NCBI GenBank assembly: GCA_023212695.1
Contig: JALCCG010000016.1
Coordinates: 1-64,000, forward strand
DNA from: Sporisorium sorghi
Lineage: Eukaryota > Basidiomycota > Ustilaginomycetes > Ustilaginales > Ustilaginaceae
Reading direction: 5' to 3'
DNA: 64,000 bases
A model generated the notes under the pieces. The model saw nothing but the letters and a program-made list of their open reading frames with translations. It had not been told where the DNA came from and did not search any database. The position numbers were made by a program, and so were the translations under genes. This document shows, piece by piece, positions 19,165-28,021 of this stretch (positions are counted from its first letter, which is position 1; each line of letters starts with the position of its first letter).

Positions 19165-19980
19165 TTACCCTAAAATATCGATCCAGATCTTGAACGCCGT
19201 TACCGCAATGAGAATCGCCAAGGCATATCGCAGCAGACGAACATTCAGCCTGCGGCTGATCATGGCGCCGATAGGCGCACCCAGCAGGCTCCCCACAACG
19301 GCAAACAGGGAAGGCCAGAACGGAATGCCGCCTGAAACGATTTTGCCAATAACACCGCCGACTGCAGACAGAAATACGATAGCAAGTGAGGATGCAATGG
19401 TGATCCGAGTCGGTATTTTTAGAACCGTGAGCATAATGGGGATGAGGATAAAAGCGCCTCCGGCACCAACGATCCCGGCAATGCCTCCGACTATGAACGC
19501 GGCTCCCATTGCAATCCCTGAATGATAGGTAACCTCGCTCACCGACCTCTGTTCCATGGACGCCCGTGTCGGCACAATCATTAATAACACAGCGATCACC
19601 GCCAGGAAACCGTAAACGACGTTGATCGTTTCGCTGGTCATCAGCATCGACGACAAGCTCCCGATCAGACTGCCTACCAGCGTGCTGGCCCCCATCTGAA
19701 TAACCAATGGCTTGTGAACGTATGACTCACTTCCGCGCGAACTCATCCGGTTGGTTATCATGCCTGACAATGAGGCGAAAAATACCTGAAGCATGCTAAT
19801 GGATGCCACTTCCTTGGAAGTGAAAGCCTCCAATCCAAACCAGGAGGGAACATACAGCAGCAATGGGAAATTAATGATAGCCCCGCCAATACCCAGCAGC
19901 CCAGAGAAAAAGGAACCAATGATACCTATAAAGATCATGACTACAAGCTGCACTATCAAGGTGATCGATCTCCGTTTCAT
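19165..19980 (-). CDS. TauE/SafE-family membrane permease
   Basis: About 271 residues with about eight hydrophobic segments. The paired GLLGIGGAIINFPLLL and GIVGAGGAFILIPIML repeats are typical of the TauE/SafE (sulfite/organosulfonate exporter) family. The start at MKRRS (19980) was chosen because the membrane domain begins there. No strong ribosome site is visible, so the start is uncertain. The cargo is not known. Confidence 0.82.
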   Translation of the reverse strand: MKRRSITLIVQLVVMIFIGIIGSFFSGLLGIGGAIINFPLLLYVPSWFGLEAFTSKEVASISMLQVFFASLSGMITNRMSSRGSESYVHKPLVIQMGASTLVGSLIGSLSSMLMTSETINVVYGFLAVIAVLLMIVPTRASMEQRSVSEVTYHSGIAMGAAFIVGGIAGIVGAGGAFILIPIMLTVLKIPTRITIASSLAIVFLSAVGGVIGKIVSGGIPFWPSLFAVVGSLLGAPIGAMISRRLNVRLLRYALAILIAVTAFKIWIDILG

Positions 19981-20083
19981 TTGATATCGTTTTACGGGCA
20001 CATTGCTATTGAATGTACCTCGTTGTTGATTTATAATAAAACCCAAGTATTTATATCGGAAATCAGGGAGGTGTGTGGCGATC

Positions 20084-20263
20084 ATGTTAAACAAGCTGAA
20101 ATTTCTCTTCCAGGACCGATGTCCTGACTGCGAGCAGAAGCTGATCTCCAAGCAGGAAGACATGGCTACGATCAAGCATTGCCCGGATCACCACTACACC
20201 GAGGAAATATATAATCAGTTGGGCGTTACAATTGTTTATCATCCCAGTAAAGACAACAGTTAA
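20084..20263 (+). CDS. Small protein with a CxxC motif
   Basis: A 59-residue protein, not recognised. It has CPDC near the start (residues 12-15) and a third Cys in KHCPDHH followed by two His, so it could bind zinc. An AGGGAGG site lies 12 nt before this ATG. GTG codons at 20073 and 20075 are alternatives. It is the only plus-strand gene among minus-strand neighbours. Confidence 0.55.
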   Translation: MLNKLKFLFQDRCPDCEQKLISKQEDMATIKHCPDHHYTEEIYNQLGVTIVYHPSKDNS

Positions 20264-20322
20264 ATCAGCCTAAACCCGGCACAAACCATCCCAATCGCTC
20301 ATACCGTCTCTAATCCATTTAC

Positions 20323-20874
20323 TTACTCATTCCATTCCCCTCCCGCTGACCTAACGAGAAACAGAACTGTAATTTCAGCAACCATCACCAGAAGTGAGCA
20401 GATGAAAATAACAGACATCATATCCCCCGAATCCAGATTCAGCATGAATGGGTACAGGATAAGCAATAACAGCTGCCCAGCCATAAACAGGTGCAGCCGG
20501 AAGCGGGCTTTCCTATCCAATTCGGATTCCGTGCCTGTATAATGAGCTTGAATCCCTCTGCAGATACCGTAAATCAATGCCGTATGCAGGAGCACGGCAG
20601 GCAGTAGAATGAACAGGTTCTTAACCGATTGCATGTGCACGCTGCCCATTGCGACCTCGGGGAACCAAAATAATGAAGCCGCCGACCACACCAGCAGCAG
20701 CCAAGCCGACAGATGTCCCAGCCTAAAATATCCGTTCAATCGCTGCAGCCGCCATAACCCTGAGGCAATCAGCAGATACCCCAGCATATCGGGCAGCATA
20801 TCCACCATTTCAACCTTCAGATCGATGAGTACAAAGAGCAGCCCCCAGAGTATACGATACCAAGCTCTTCTCAT
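20323..20874 (-). CDS. Hypothetical membrane protein
   Basis: A 183-residue protein with about five hydrophobic segments (ILWGLLFVLIDL, LGYLLIASGLW, LSAWLLLVWSAASLFWF, LFILLPAVLLHTALIY, MAGQLLLLILYPFML). Not recognised. It overlaps the upstream hypothetical gene by 4 nt and so shares its transcript. Confidence 0.7.
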   Translation of the reverse strand: MRRAWYRILWGLLFVLIDLKVEMVDMLPDMLGYLLIASGLWRLQRLNGYFRLGHLSAWLLLVWSAASLFWFPEVAMGSVHMQSVKNLFILLPAVLLHTALIYGICRGIQAHYTGTESELDRKARFRLHLFMAGQLLLLILYPFMLNLDSGDMMSVIFICSLLVMVAEITVLFLVRSAGGEWNE

Positions 20875-21776
20875 AATCCCTTCCTTCTTTCGCGGACATA
20901 TGCCGTCATTTCTTTATCGGTCGGACTTGGATGATAAGGTATGATCGTATCTTCCTGCCAGGTGCCCTGTCCTTCCTCCGTAAACGTTGTTCTCAGCATT
21001 AACTGATACACCTGCATACTCTTCTCACGAGACGGCATATTAAATTGATGGCTGATCCTAAAAGAGTCCCCTTGATTCATCTTCGCTGGAAGCTGTATCT
21101 CCTGAATAGGCATACCGCTCTGTTCCATCTGTGATTCCGAGGGCAGCGGGCGGTAACTGATACCGAGCACTTGACCCGGGATATCGGCATAGATTTGCAA
21201 AGCTCCTTCTTCTTCTGCGATATCCAGAAACTTCGAGGAGAACGCTGTTAACTGAAGCGGCCGCTTGATGACCGCGGAGTTGTATCCCGAGTGATCCGAC
21301 GAGGATCCAACGGAGGTCCACTCCACGGGTTTGACTTCGTTATATGTACCAGGCCAAATGTAAATTTCGCCTACGTCCACCTGTTCCGAGGTTCCATCGG
21401 AGTAAAGCGCGGTGATCTCGCGGACAAGCACTGGCTCCTTAAGCAGCTCTTCCGCCACGCCCTGCCCTCGAGCAGGGTTATTTAAATTCACCATCATTTT
21501 CCCTAGATACTGCCTTTGGTACTCTGCATATTTGGGATAAGGTGTCACGATCTGTTCAGGGTAACCCTCGATCCGAATGGTGCTCAGGGTCTTATCGGCT
21601 CGTTTGTCCTCTATATAATACAAGTCAAACACGTGCCCTTCCCTATCCGATGTCTCAACATGATGCGCAAGGAATACCGTACTTCCCAGTTGATTGGCTT
21701 CATAATACCAGACATTTCCGATCCAACTGCAGGCAACCAGCAGGATGGCGAGCACATAATACCACTTCTTGCTCAT
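20871..21776 (-). CDS. Hypothetical membrane-anchored protein
   Basis: A 301-residue protein with a single N-terminal hydrophobic segment (WYYVLAILLVACSWIGNVWYY). The rest is soluble, probably outside the cell and rich in beta-forming residues. No family recognised. A GGAGGGG site precedes the ATG. The downstream membrane protein overlaps it by 4 nt, so the two may act together. Confidence 0.7.
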   Translation of the reverse strand: MSKKWYYVLAILLVACSWIGNVWYYEANQLGSTVFLAHHVETSDREGHVFDLYYIEDKRADKTLSTIRIEGYPEQIVTPYPKYAEYQRQYLGKMMVNLNNPARGQGVAEELLKEPVLVREITALYSDGTSEQVDVGEIYIWPGTYNEVKPVEWTSVGSSSDHSGYNSAVIKRPLQLTAFSSKFLDIAEEEGALQIYADIPGQVLGISYRPLPSESQMEQSGMPIQEIQLPAKMNQGDSFRISHQFNMPSREKSMQVYQLMLRTTFTEEGQGTWQEDTIIPYHPSPTDKEMTAYVRERRKGL

Positions 21777-21967
21777 GGCCCCTCCTTATGTATCATGCGT
21801 TTGTTCATATTCTTTAACTATATTAACACGTAAATATAATAAGGGGGTTTGCACAGCGTTAATTTTTCGGTGCGTTTCTCCGGAGGGGCTCTCGAATTGA
21901 AATTTGAAATAAGGAAGTCGATTCATGGACAGACTATTTGAAGCAATCGAAATCAAGGAAGGTGTCC

Positions 21968-22309
21968 ATGATGAATCCATCCATCGAAGAAATTACGAAT
22001 TGGCTTGAATCCAAGAGCAGCCACACCCTTCACATATCCAAGGAAGAAGACAAAGATCAGGACCAGATTGAATTACAGCTGGAACGATTGGAGCATCATC
22101 AGCATCAGGAGCCGTCCATTGACGGTTATGGGGATCGCAGCGCTTTGCTGCTGCACGGTTCCGGTGTTGTCATGACTGCGGGCCACACAGCACCGCTGCC
22201 AACCAACGCCTATGTCATCGGGCTGGATGGGCTTAAAGCTGCGGAGATCCACGACAATCATGTCGTACTCACAACGGAGCGTGGTACTTACACCATCAAG
22301 GCAACCTGA
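21968..22309 (+). CDS. Hypothetical protein
   Basis: A 113-residue soluble protein. The N-terminal half is acidic and polar with a DKDQDQIELQLERLEHHQHQ helix, and the C-terminal half is a compact beta-rich segment (SALLLHGSGVVM, NAYVIGLDGLKAAEI, VVLTTERGTYTI). The ATG follows AAGGAAGG. A strong terminator comes just after the stop. Function not recognised. Confidence 0.65.
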   Translation: MMNPSIEEITNWLESKSSHTLHISKEEDKDQDQIELQLERLEHHQHQEPSIDGYGDRSALLLHGSGVVMTAGHTAPLPTNAYVIGLDGLKAAEIHDNHVVLTTERGTYTIKAT

Positions 22310-22331
22310 CGCAGCCGAATTGAAAAACGCC

Positions 22332-22369
22332 AAGAACCGCCAGCATGATTCATCTGGCGGTTCTTTTAG
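22332..22369 (+). terminator. Intrinsic terminator
   Basis: A perfect 12-bp stem AAGAACCGCCAG / CTGGCGGTTCTT with a 10-nt loop is followed by TTTT. It sits 22 nt after the hypothetical gene ending at 22309. Confidence 0.9.
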
Positions 22370-22617
22370 GCTGTTTGCACGCTGGTGCTCAAACGAACGA
22401 AAAGGTACATAAAAAGGCTACACAACATCCCTATTCTCGCTTGTATCTCCACATATGTTTCTGGACATCTCCATGCATCGCAGGGATGGCCAATCCCGCG
22501 TCTGAACGGCCCTCGGTCCCAGCATATAGCGATGGGCCGTTTCGCGCTGGCACTCAGCAAGCAGCGCAGGCTTCTGCCACCTAACCAGAGTCCCATTTTT
22601 TCTCTTCCTGGACCTGT
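22370..22617. other. Intergenic region after GH42 gene
   Basis: About 250 bp with no convincing gene. An 8-bp inverted repeat (AACGGCCC 22505-22512, GGGCCGTT 22534-22541) may act as a weak end signal for the GH42 gene, but no T-run follows on the minus strand. Confidence 0.35.
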
Positions 22618-24657
22618 TTAAGACTGGGCAGCGGACCGTTTCAGGATCATAACGTCCCTTCCCGGAATCGTAACATGACCTGAAACCTGCCGGTTGCTCA
22701 GAAGATCGAATAGCTTGGCAGAACCTGCATCGAACGTCATCTCTTCGGCGTTGTGGTTCAATACGAACAGGTAGGAACCTCCATCCTTCACCCGTTCCGT
22801 AACCTCTACCCCGGTTGGTGTATTCAGCAGCGGCTTCACCCCCTGCTCTTCGCACAGATTAGCAAGAAAGCCCTGCAGGAACTTCGAATCCGGGCTGCTG
22901 GCTACATAATAGGCCAGTCCCTCTCCAAACCTATTCCTGGTTACAACAGGAGTTCCTTTATAGAAATCAGAACCGTACCCAGCCAGAACCTCCGCTGTCT
23001 CCGCATGGATGACATCGCACAGCAATCCACAAGGATAACTTCCACGCAGTGATCCCCATTCCTGATTCCATTCGATCTGATTGTGCTGCCCAGGAAGTAG
23101 GGCATCGATCTCTTCAGCCCAGATTCCCATCACGTGGCGCAGCTCGCCAGGATGACCTCCAAGGGTCACAAGATCGTTCTCGTTGACGATGCCGCTGAAG
23201 AAAGTGGTCACAAAGGTTCCTCCCCGGGATACGAATTGCTCCACACGCCGGGCTACACCCGGTTTCACCATATACATTACGGGCGCAACCACCACATCAT
23301 ACTTGCCCAGATCCTCTTCAACACCGATGATATCGGTCTGAATATTCAACTGGTACAGCGCGTCGTAGTATTTATGAACCTCGTCCACATAGTTCAGGGC
23401 TTTGGAAGGTCCGCTTGAAAGCTCCAGCGCCCAGCGGTTCTCCCAATCATACATAATCGCCACCTTGGCGTTCGAGCGGGAACCGAGCAGCTGGTCTCCG
23501 AGCTGCTGCAGCTCTGCGCCCAGCTCCGCGCATTCCCGAAAGACGCGGGTATGCTCATGCCCCACGTGCTCAATCAACGCGCCGTGGAACTTCTCGCAGG
23601 CCCCCACGGAACGGCGCAGCTGAAAGAACATCACCGTATCTGCGCCATGGGCTACAGCCTGGTAGCTCCACAATCTCATCACGCCGGGGCGCTTCGCGGA
23701 ATTGTAAGGCGACCAGTTCTGAACGCTCGGGGTCTGCTCCATCAGCATGAATGGCTGGCCGCTTTTCAAGCCCCGCATCAGGTTATGGGACATCGCCGTA
23801 AAGCTTACCGGCGTATCGATTGCGGGATAGTTGTCCCAGGACACAACATCCATATGCTTCGCCCACTCGAAGTAATCCAGCTCCGGATAAAAGCCCATCA
23901 GATTCGTGGTCACCGGCATGTCCGGGGTAATCTTCTTCAGTTCATCCCGTTCGAGGCGATAGCAAGCAAGCAGGCTGTCCGACTGGAAGCGACGGTAGTC
24001 CAGCGATATCCCCTGGAAGAACGTCCGGTTCCCGCCAAACTCTTCGCTGAGTGCATTCGGCACCACAATTTCGTCCCACTCGTAAAGGGTATGGCCCCAG
24101 AATCCGGTATTCCAGGCGGCATTCAGTTTATCGAGCGTCCCGTAACGCTCTTTCAGCCAAATACGGAACTGCGATTCGCAGTTATCACAATAACAATAGC
24201 CGCCATACTCATTGGAGACATGCCAGATCACGAGTGCCGGATGATCCTTGTACCGCTCAGCCAGCTTGCGCGCCATCAGCGCAGAATATTTGCGATACGT
24301 CGGGCTGTTTGGACATGAGTTGTGGCGCCCTCCGAATTTGCGCTTGCGTCCATCGTAATCCACTCGGAGAATGTCCGGATATTTCTTGGCCATCCAGGCA
24401 GGATGCGCCCCCGTGCTTGTTGCCAGGCAGACATGGACCCCTTCCTCTGCCAGACGATCCATAATTTCATCCAGCCATGTGAAATCGTAGCTATGCTCAT
24501 CGCGCTGTGTTTTTGCCCAGGAGAATACGTTGAGAGTTGCCACATCGACCCCTGCCAGCTCAAACATCCGCAGATCTTCTTCCATCGTGGCCTTATCCCA
24601 TTGCTCGGGGTTATAGTCTCCGCCATACCATATCTTCGGAACACGCTGATTTATCAT
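22618..24657 (-). CDS. Beta-galactosidase, glycoside hydrolase family 42
   Basis: About 679 residues, GH42. The acid/base Glu150 is in WHVSNEYGG and the nucleophile Glu307 in FMLMEQTPS. The zinc-binding cysteines of the family appear in SCPNSP and YCYCDNC. No signal peptide is present, so it acts in the cytoplasm on imported galactosides. The start at MINQRV (24657) has AAAGGAGG upstream. It follows a three-gene sugar ABC transporter on the same strand after a hairpin that may attenuate the transcript. It is a close paralogue of the gene at 32457-34490. Confidence 0.94.
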   Translation of the reverse strand: MINQRVPKIWYGGDYNPEQWDKATMEEDLRMFELAGVDVATLNVFSWAKTQRDEHSYDFTWLDEIMDRLAEEGVHVCLATSTGAHPAWMAKKYPDILRVDYDGRKRKFGGRHNSCPNSPTYRKYSALMARKLAERYKDHPALVIWHVSNEYGGYCYCDNCESQFRIWLKERYGTLDKLNAAWNTGFWGHTLYEWDEIVVPNALSEEFGGNRTFFQGISLDYRRFQSDSLLACYRLERDELKKITPDMPVTTNLMGFYPELDYFEWAKHMDVVSWDNYPAIDTPVSFTAMSHNLMRGLKSGQPFMLMEQTPSVQNWSPYNSAKRPGVMRLWSYQAVAHGADTVMFFQLRRSVGACEKFHGALIEHVGHEHTRVFRECAELGAELQQLGDQLLGSRSNAKVAIMYDWENRWALELSSGPSKALNYVDEVHKYYDALYQLNIQTDIIGVEEDLGKYDVVVAPVMYMVKPGVARRVEQFVSRGGTFVTTFFSGIVNENDLVTLGGHPGELRHVMGIWAEEIDALLPGQHNQIEWNQEWGSLRGSYPCGLLCDVIHAETAEVLAGYGSDFYKGTPVVTRNRFGEGLAYYVASSPDSKFLQGFLANLCEEQGVKPLLNTPTGVEVTERVKDGGSYLFVLNHNAEEMTFDAGSAKLFDLLSNRQVSGHVTIPGRDVMILKRSAAQS

Positions 24658-24720
24658 AGAATTGCCTCCTTTATGAGTGTCCAATAAGAAAAACGTCAAT
24701 CGATGTTGATAATCTGTCTA

Positions 24721-24772
24721 AAAGAAAAGAGGCACCATCCCTTGTATCTAAGAACAAGGGATCATACCTCTT
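24721..24772 (-). terminator. Hairpin between ABC transporter operon and GH42 gene
   Basis: A long interrupted stem (AAGAGG/CCTCTT outer arms, ATCCCTTGT/ACAAGGGAT inner arms) is followed on the minus strand by TTTCTTTTAG. It is probably a terminator or attenuator with some read-through to the GH42 gene. Confidence 0.7.
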
Positions 24773-24812
24773 ATGAAAGATCTACTTACACATTACGAGC
24801 ACTACCTGCCGC

Positions 24813-26099
24813 TTACTTGCTCAGGCTGTCCCAAGACGTCTGCATGTCTTCAAGCATCTTGTTTGCGTCGGACTTGCCTGCAAAGAACGCCTGCATGGAG
24901 CCTGAGAATTCCTGCGCTACCCCGTCAGGGAACTTGGCAGATTGTCTTGGCAGCACTTTTCCGGCTTGGACGTATTCCCACACAGCCGAGCCCAGGTCGC
25001 CCATATCTTCCGGCGTCGCTTCGATGGTTGTTAATGCCGGAATGAATTTGAATTTCTTCACGATGTACTCTTTACCGATATCGGATGTGACAAACCAGTT
25101 GAGGAAGATCTTTGCTTCTTCCTTCGATGCGGAATCCTTGTTGATAACAAGGTTCGCAGGAACGCCCACGTTCAGCTTATCATTTTGCTCCGCATTGTCG
25201 CCAAGCGGCATCGGCAGATAGCCGAGATTCAGATCAGGGTTGATGGCATCGATCTCGGTTTGGGACCAGTTGCCATTCTGCATCATGGCTGTTTTTTCGG
25301 TGGCCAGCAGGGAAATCGCCGTGTTGTAGTCCGTAGTCAGCGGGTTCTTGTTGCCATGATCCAAGGTCAACTGCATCAGCTTGGCCCACTCTTCGAACTT
25401 CGCATTGCCTGCAAATTTTTGCGTTCCGTCATTCAAGCCCTGAATAAATGCATTCGGATCATCCTGCTGGGCAAATGCCGGGTTAATGCCCTGGTTGCCG
25501 ATCAACCACCACTCCTGGTAAGCGTTCGCAAAAGGAGTGGTGCCAGCAGCTTCCAGTTTCTTCGCAGCTTCCTCCAGCTGTGCATAGGTTTTCGGGAGCT
25601 CGGTAATGCCTGCTTGCTCAAACAAATCTTTATTGTAGATATAACCCCATCCTTCAAGGTTCATCGGCATGCCGTATACTTTACCGTCTTTGGTCATCGG
25701 CTCCTTCGCCATCTCGACCAGATCGTTCACCCAAGGCTGGTCGGACAAGTCCTCCAGACGGTCGATCCACATCTCCATCTCGGCATCGCCGCCATTGGAG
25801 AAAATATCAGGCGCATCGTTGGACGCAAATTTGGTCTTCAGTGCAGCGCCATAGTCCGCACCGCCGCCTACCGTTTGAATATCCAGCTTGATGTTCGGGT
25901 ATTCCTTCTCAAATTCCACCTTGAGCTCATTCAAGCCATCCACGATTTCGGTTTTGAATTGGAAAATCTTAACCGTCTTGACTTCACCAGAGGCCCCGTC
26001 CGAGCTCCCTCCCTGACTTCCCTCCGACTTGCCGCCGCACGCTGCCAGCAGCATGGAGAAAGCCAGCAGCATCACAAGTGATAATTTCATTTTGTTCAT
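24813..26099 (-). CDS. Sugar ABC transporter substrate-binding lipoprotein
   Basis: A 428-residue extracellular solute-binding protein, family 1. The N-terminus has a signal peptide with lipobox LLAAC, followed by a Gly/Ser-rich linker. The body carries the typical VDGLNELKVEFEKEYPNIKLDIQT and LATEKTAMMQNGNW segments. It captures an oligosaccharide for the two permeases encoded just upstream in the same operon. No ATPase gene is nearby, so a shared ATPase of the MsmX type is likely. Confidence 0.92.
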   Translation of the reverse strand: MNKMKLSLVMLLAFSMLLAACGGKSEGSQGGSSDGASGEVKTVKIFQFKTEIVDGLNELKVEFEKEYPNIKLDIQTVGGGADYGAALKTKFASNDAPDIFSNGGDAEMEMWIDRLEDLSDQPWVNDLVEMAKEPMTKDGKVYGMPMNLEGWGYIYNKDLFEQAGITELPKTYAQLEEAAKKLEAAGTTPFANAYQEWWLIGNQGINPAFAQQDDPNAFIQGLNDGTQKFAGNAKFEEWAKLMQLTLDHGNKNPLTTDYNTAISLLATEKTAMMQNGNWSQTEIDAINPDLNLGYLPMPLGDNAEQNDKLNVGVPANLVINKDSASKEEAKIFLNWFVTSDIGKEYIVKKFKFIPALTTIEATPEDMGDLGSAVWEYVQAGKVLPRQSAKFPDGVAQEFSGSMQAFFAGKSDANKMLEDMQTSWDSLSK

Positions 26100-26166
26100 C
26101 TTACTACCCCCTAGTAATGTTTATATATAAATGATGGAAAACCAATGTAGGAAACGTCCGGCTGCC

Positions 26167-27006
26167 CTACCCCTTAACGGAGCCGGCAGCGACGCCTTCA
26201 ACGATATACTTCTGCAATGACAGGAAGAAGATGATAATCGGCGTAATGCCCAGCACCAGAGCCGGCAGCGCCATGTCCCATTGCTTCGAGTACTGCCCGA
26301 AGAATGCAAAGGTTGCGAGCGGAATGGTACGCAGCTCCGGACTTTGCAGGATCAAGGATGGCAGCAGGTAGTCATTCCAGACCCAGAGACAGTTCAGGAT
26401 GATGACCGTCACCATCATAGGTTTCAGCATAGGCAAAACGATCCTGGCAAATACCTTGAACGGGGAAGCTCCGTCCACCGTAGCAGCCTCTTCGATTTCA
26501 AGTGGTATCCCCTTCACAAAACCATGGAACAGAAAGACCGACAGCGGTATGCCGAGGCCCAGATAGCTGAGAATCAAGCCTACGATGCTGTTGTTAACGC
26601 CCAGGAAGTTAATGACCTGAAGAAGTGGAATCATAATGGATTGGAACGGAATGACCATAGCGGATACAAACAGCATGAACACGATGCGATTGAATCTTGT
26701 ATTGGACCGAACCATCCGGTAAGCGGCCATCGCGCTCAGCAAGGCGATGATCAGGTTGCTGATGACCGTAATGATGATGGAATTCGTGAATGCTTCCGGG
26801 AAGCGGGTCATTTCCCATGCCTTGCTGTAATTGTCAAAGTGAAACGCAGTCGGCCAATTGGCCGCATCCACCATAATATCCCCCAGCGATTTAACCGAGT
26901 TCACCAGCAGGAAATAAAAAGGCGCCAGAAAGATCAGAGCCACAACCACCATAACAATCTGCAATACGATATGGGAAGCCGACATCGGAGGTTTCTTCGT
27001 TCTCAC
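26167..27006 (-). CDS. Carbohydrate ABC transporter permease (MalG-like)
   Basis: A 279-residue membrane subunit with about six hydrophobic segments and the EAA loop EEAATVDGASPFKVFARIVLPMLKP. The GTG start at 27006 directly follows the upstream permease's stop, with the ribosome site AGGAGG inside that gene. It forms the transmembrane channel with the MalF-like partner. Confidence 0.92.
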   Translation of the reverse strand: MRTKKPPMSASHIVLQIVMVVVALIFLAPFYFLLVNSVKSLGDIMVDAANWPTAFHFDNYSKAWEMTRFPEAFTNSIIITVISNLIIALLSAMAAYRMVRSNTRFNRIVFMLFVSAMVIPFQSIMIPLLQVINFLGVNNSIVGLILSYLGLGIPLSVFLFHGFVKGIPLEIEEAATVDGASPFKVFARIVLPMLKPMMVTVIILNCLWVWNDYLLPSLILQSPELRTIPLATFAFFGQYSKQWDMALPALVLGITPIIIFFLSLQKYIVEGVAAGSVKG

Positions 27007-27888
27007 TTAAGCTTCAACCTCCTTCTGTTTCGTTAATCGGACTTGAATGAGCGTGATGACCGCAACAACGAGGAAGAAAATCAAAGATTTGGCTGTCCCG
27101 AGTCCATACCGGTTATTCAGGAACGCCTCGTTGTACACATTCATGGCCAGTGACTCCGTGGAGCGATACGGTCCGCCTTTTGTGAGGGACAGGTTCAAAT
27201 CGAACATTTTGAATGACCATGAGATCGCCAGGAACAAACAGACGGTGACCGCTGGCATAATGAGCGGAACGATGATGCTCTTCAGCACCTGGAAGCGGTT
27301 CGCCCCATCAATTTCAGCGGCTTCCATCACTTCCTTGGATACATTCGTAATGGACGCAATGTAGATGACCATCAGATAGCCTGACGACTGCCATACGAAT
27401 ACCATCACAATCCCCCAAAAGCCGGTCACTTCGTCTCCCAGCCATGGAAGATTAAAGAACGGAATTCCCGTAACCTCGCCAACGGTTGCAAAGCCCTTCA
27501 CGAAGATAAACTGCCAGATGAAACCGAGCAGCAATCCGCCGATCACATTCGGCATAAAGAAGATCGTCCGCAGCCAGTTGCGCGCCCGGATGTTTTTTGT
27601 CAAGAAGTAGGCCAGGAAAAAACCGACCACATTCGTTAGAAGCACACCCACGATCGTAAACCTGGTGGTGAACCAGAACGACTGTGCGAATGCGCTGTCA
27701 TTTGTGAAAATCTGTTTGAAATTGTCCAGCCCCACCCATTCGACATTCCCCGATACACCATTCCAGTTGGTGAACGAGTAATACATCCCCATCACAAATG
27801 GGATAATGATCGTAATACCGAAAAACAGCAGCGCGGGTCCGATATAAACCAACTGCTGCGTCAAGGCAGCCGTTCTCTTGCTGTTCAT
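27007..27888 (-). CDS. Carbohydrate ABC transporter permease (MalF-like)
   Basis: A 293-residue membrane subunit with about six hydrophobic segments and the EAA loop EVMEAAEIDGANRFQVLKSIIVPLIMP. It is the first gene of the operon, with GGAGGGGG upstream. The divergently transcribed sensor kinase and AraC-type regulator beginning at 28022 probably control it. Confidence 0.92.
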   Translation of the reverse strand: MNSKRTAALTQQLVYIGPALLFFGITIIIPFVMGMYYSFTNWNGVSGNVEWVGLDNFKQIFTNDSAFAQSFWFTTRFTIVGVLLTNVVGFFLAYFLTKNIRARNWLRTIFFMPNVIGGLLLGFIWQFIFVKGFATVGEVTGIPFFNLPWLGDEVTGFWGIVMVFVWQSSGYLMVIYIASITNVSKEVMEAAEIDGANRFQVLKSIIVPLIMPAVTVCLFLAISWSFKMFDLNLSLTKGGPYRSTESLAMNVYNEAFLNNRYGLGTAKSLIFFLVVAVITLIQVRLTKQKEVEA

Positions 27889-28021
27889 GTAAATCCCCCT
27901 CCGCTCGTCCTATCGTTTCTCTATCCATTTCTCTATGATTTAATTATGCTAAGATGAAGACCCTGGCACTACCATAGGATGTGAACTAATTGGTATAGAA
28001 AATTGATCGGCGGTGAAAATA

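Noticed and set aside
25185..26081. 298-codon open frame opposite the solute-binding protein
   Set aside because: Antisense shadow. The lipoprotein on the minus strand is clear.
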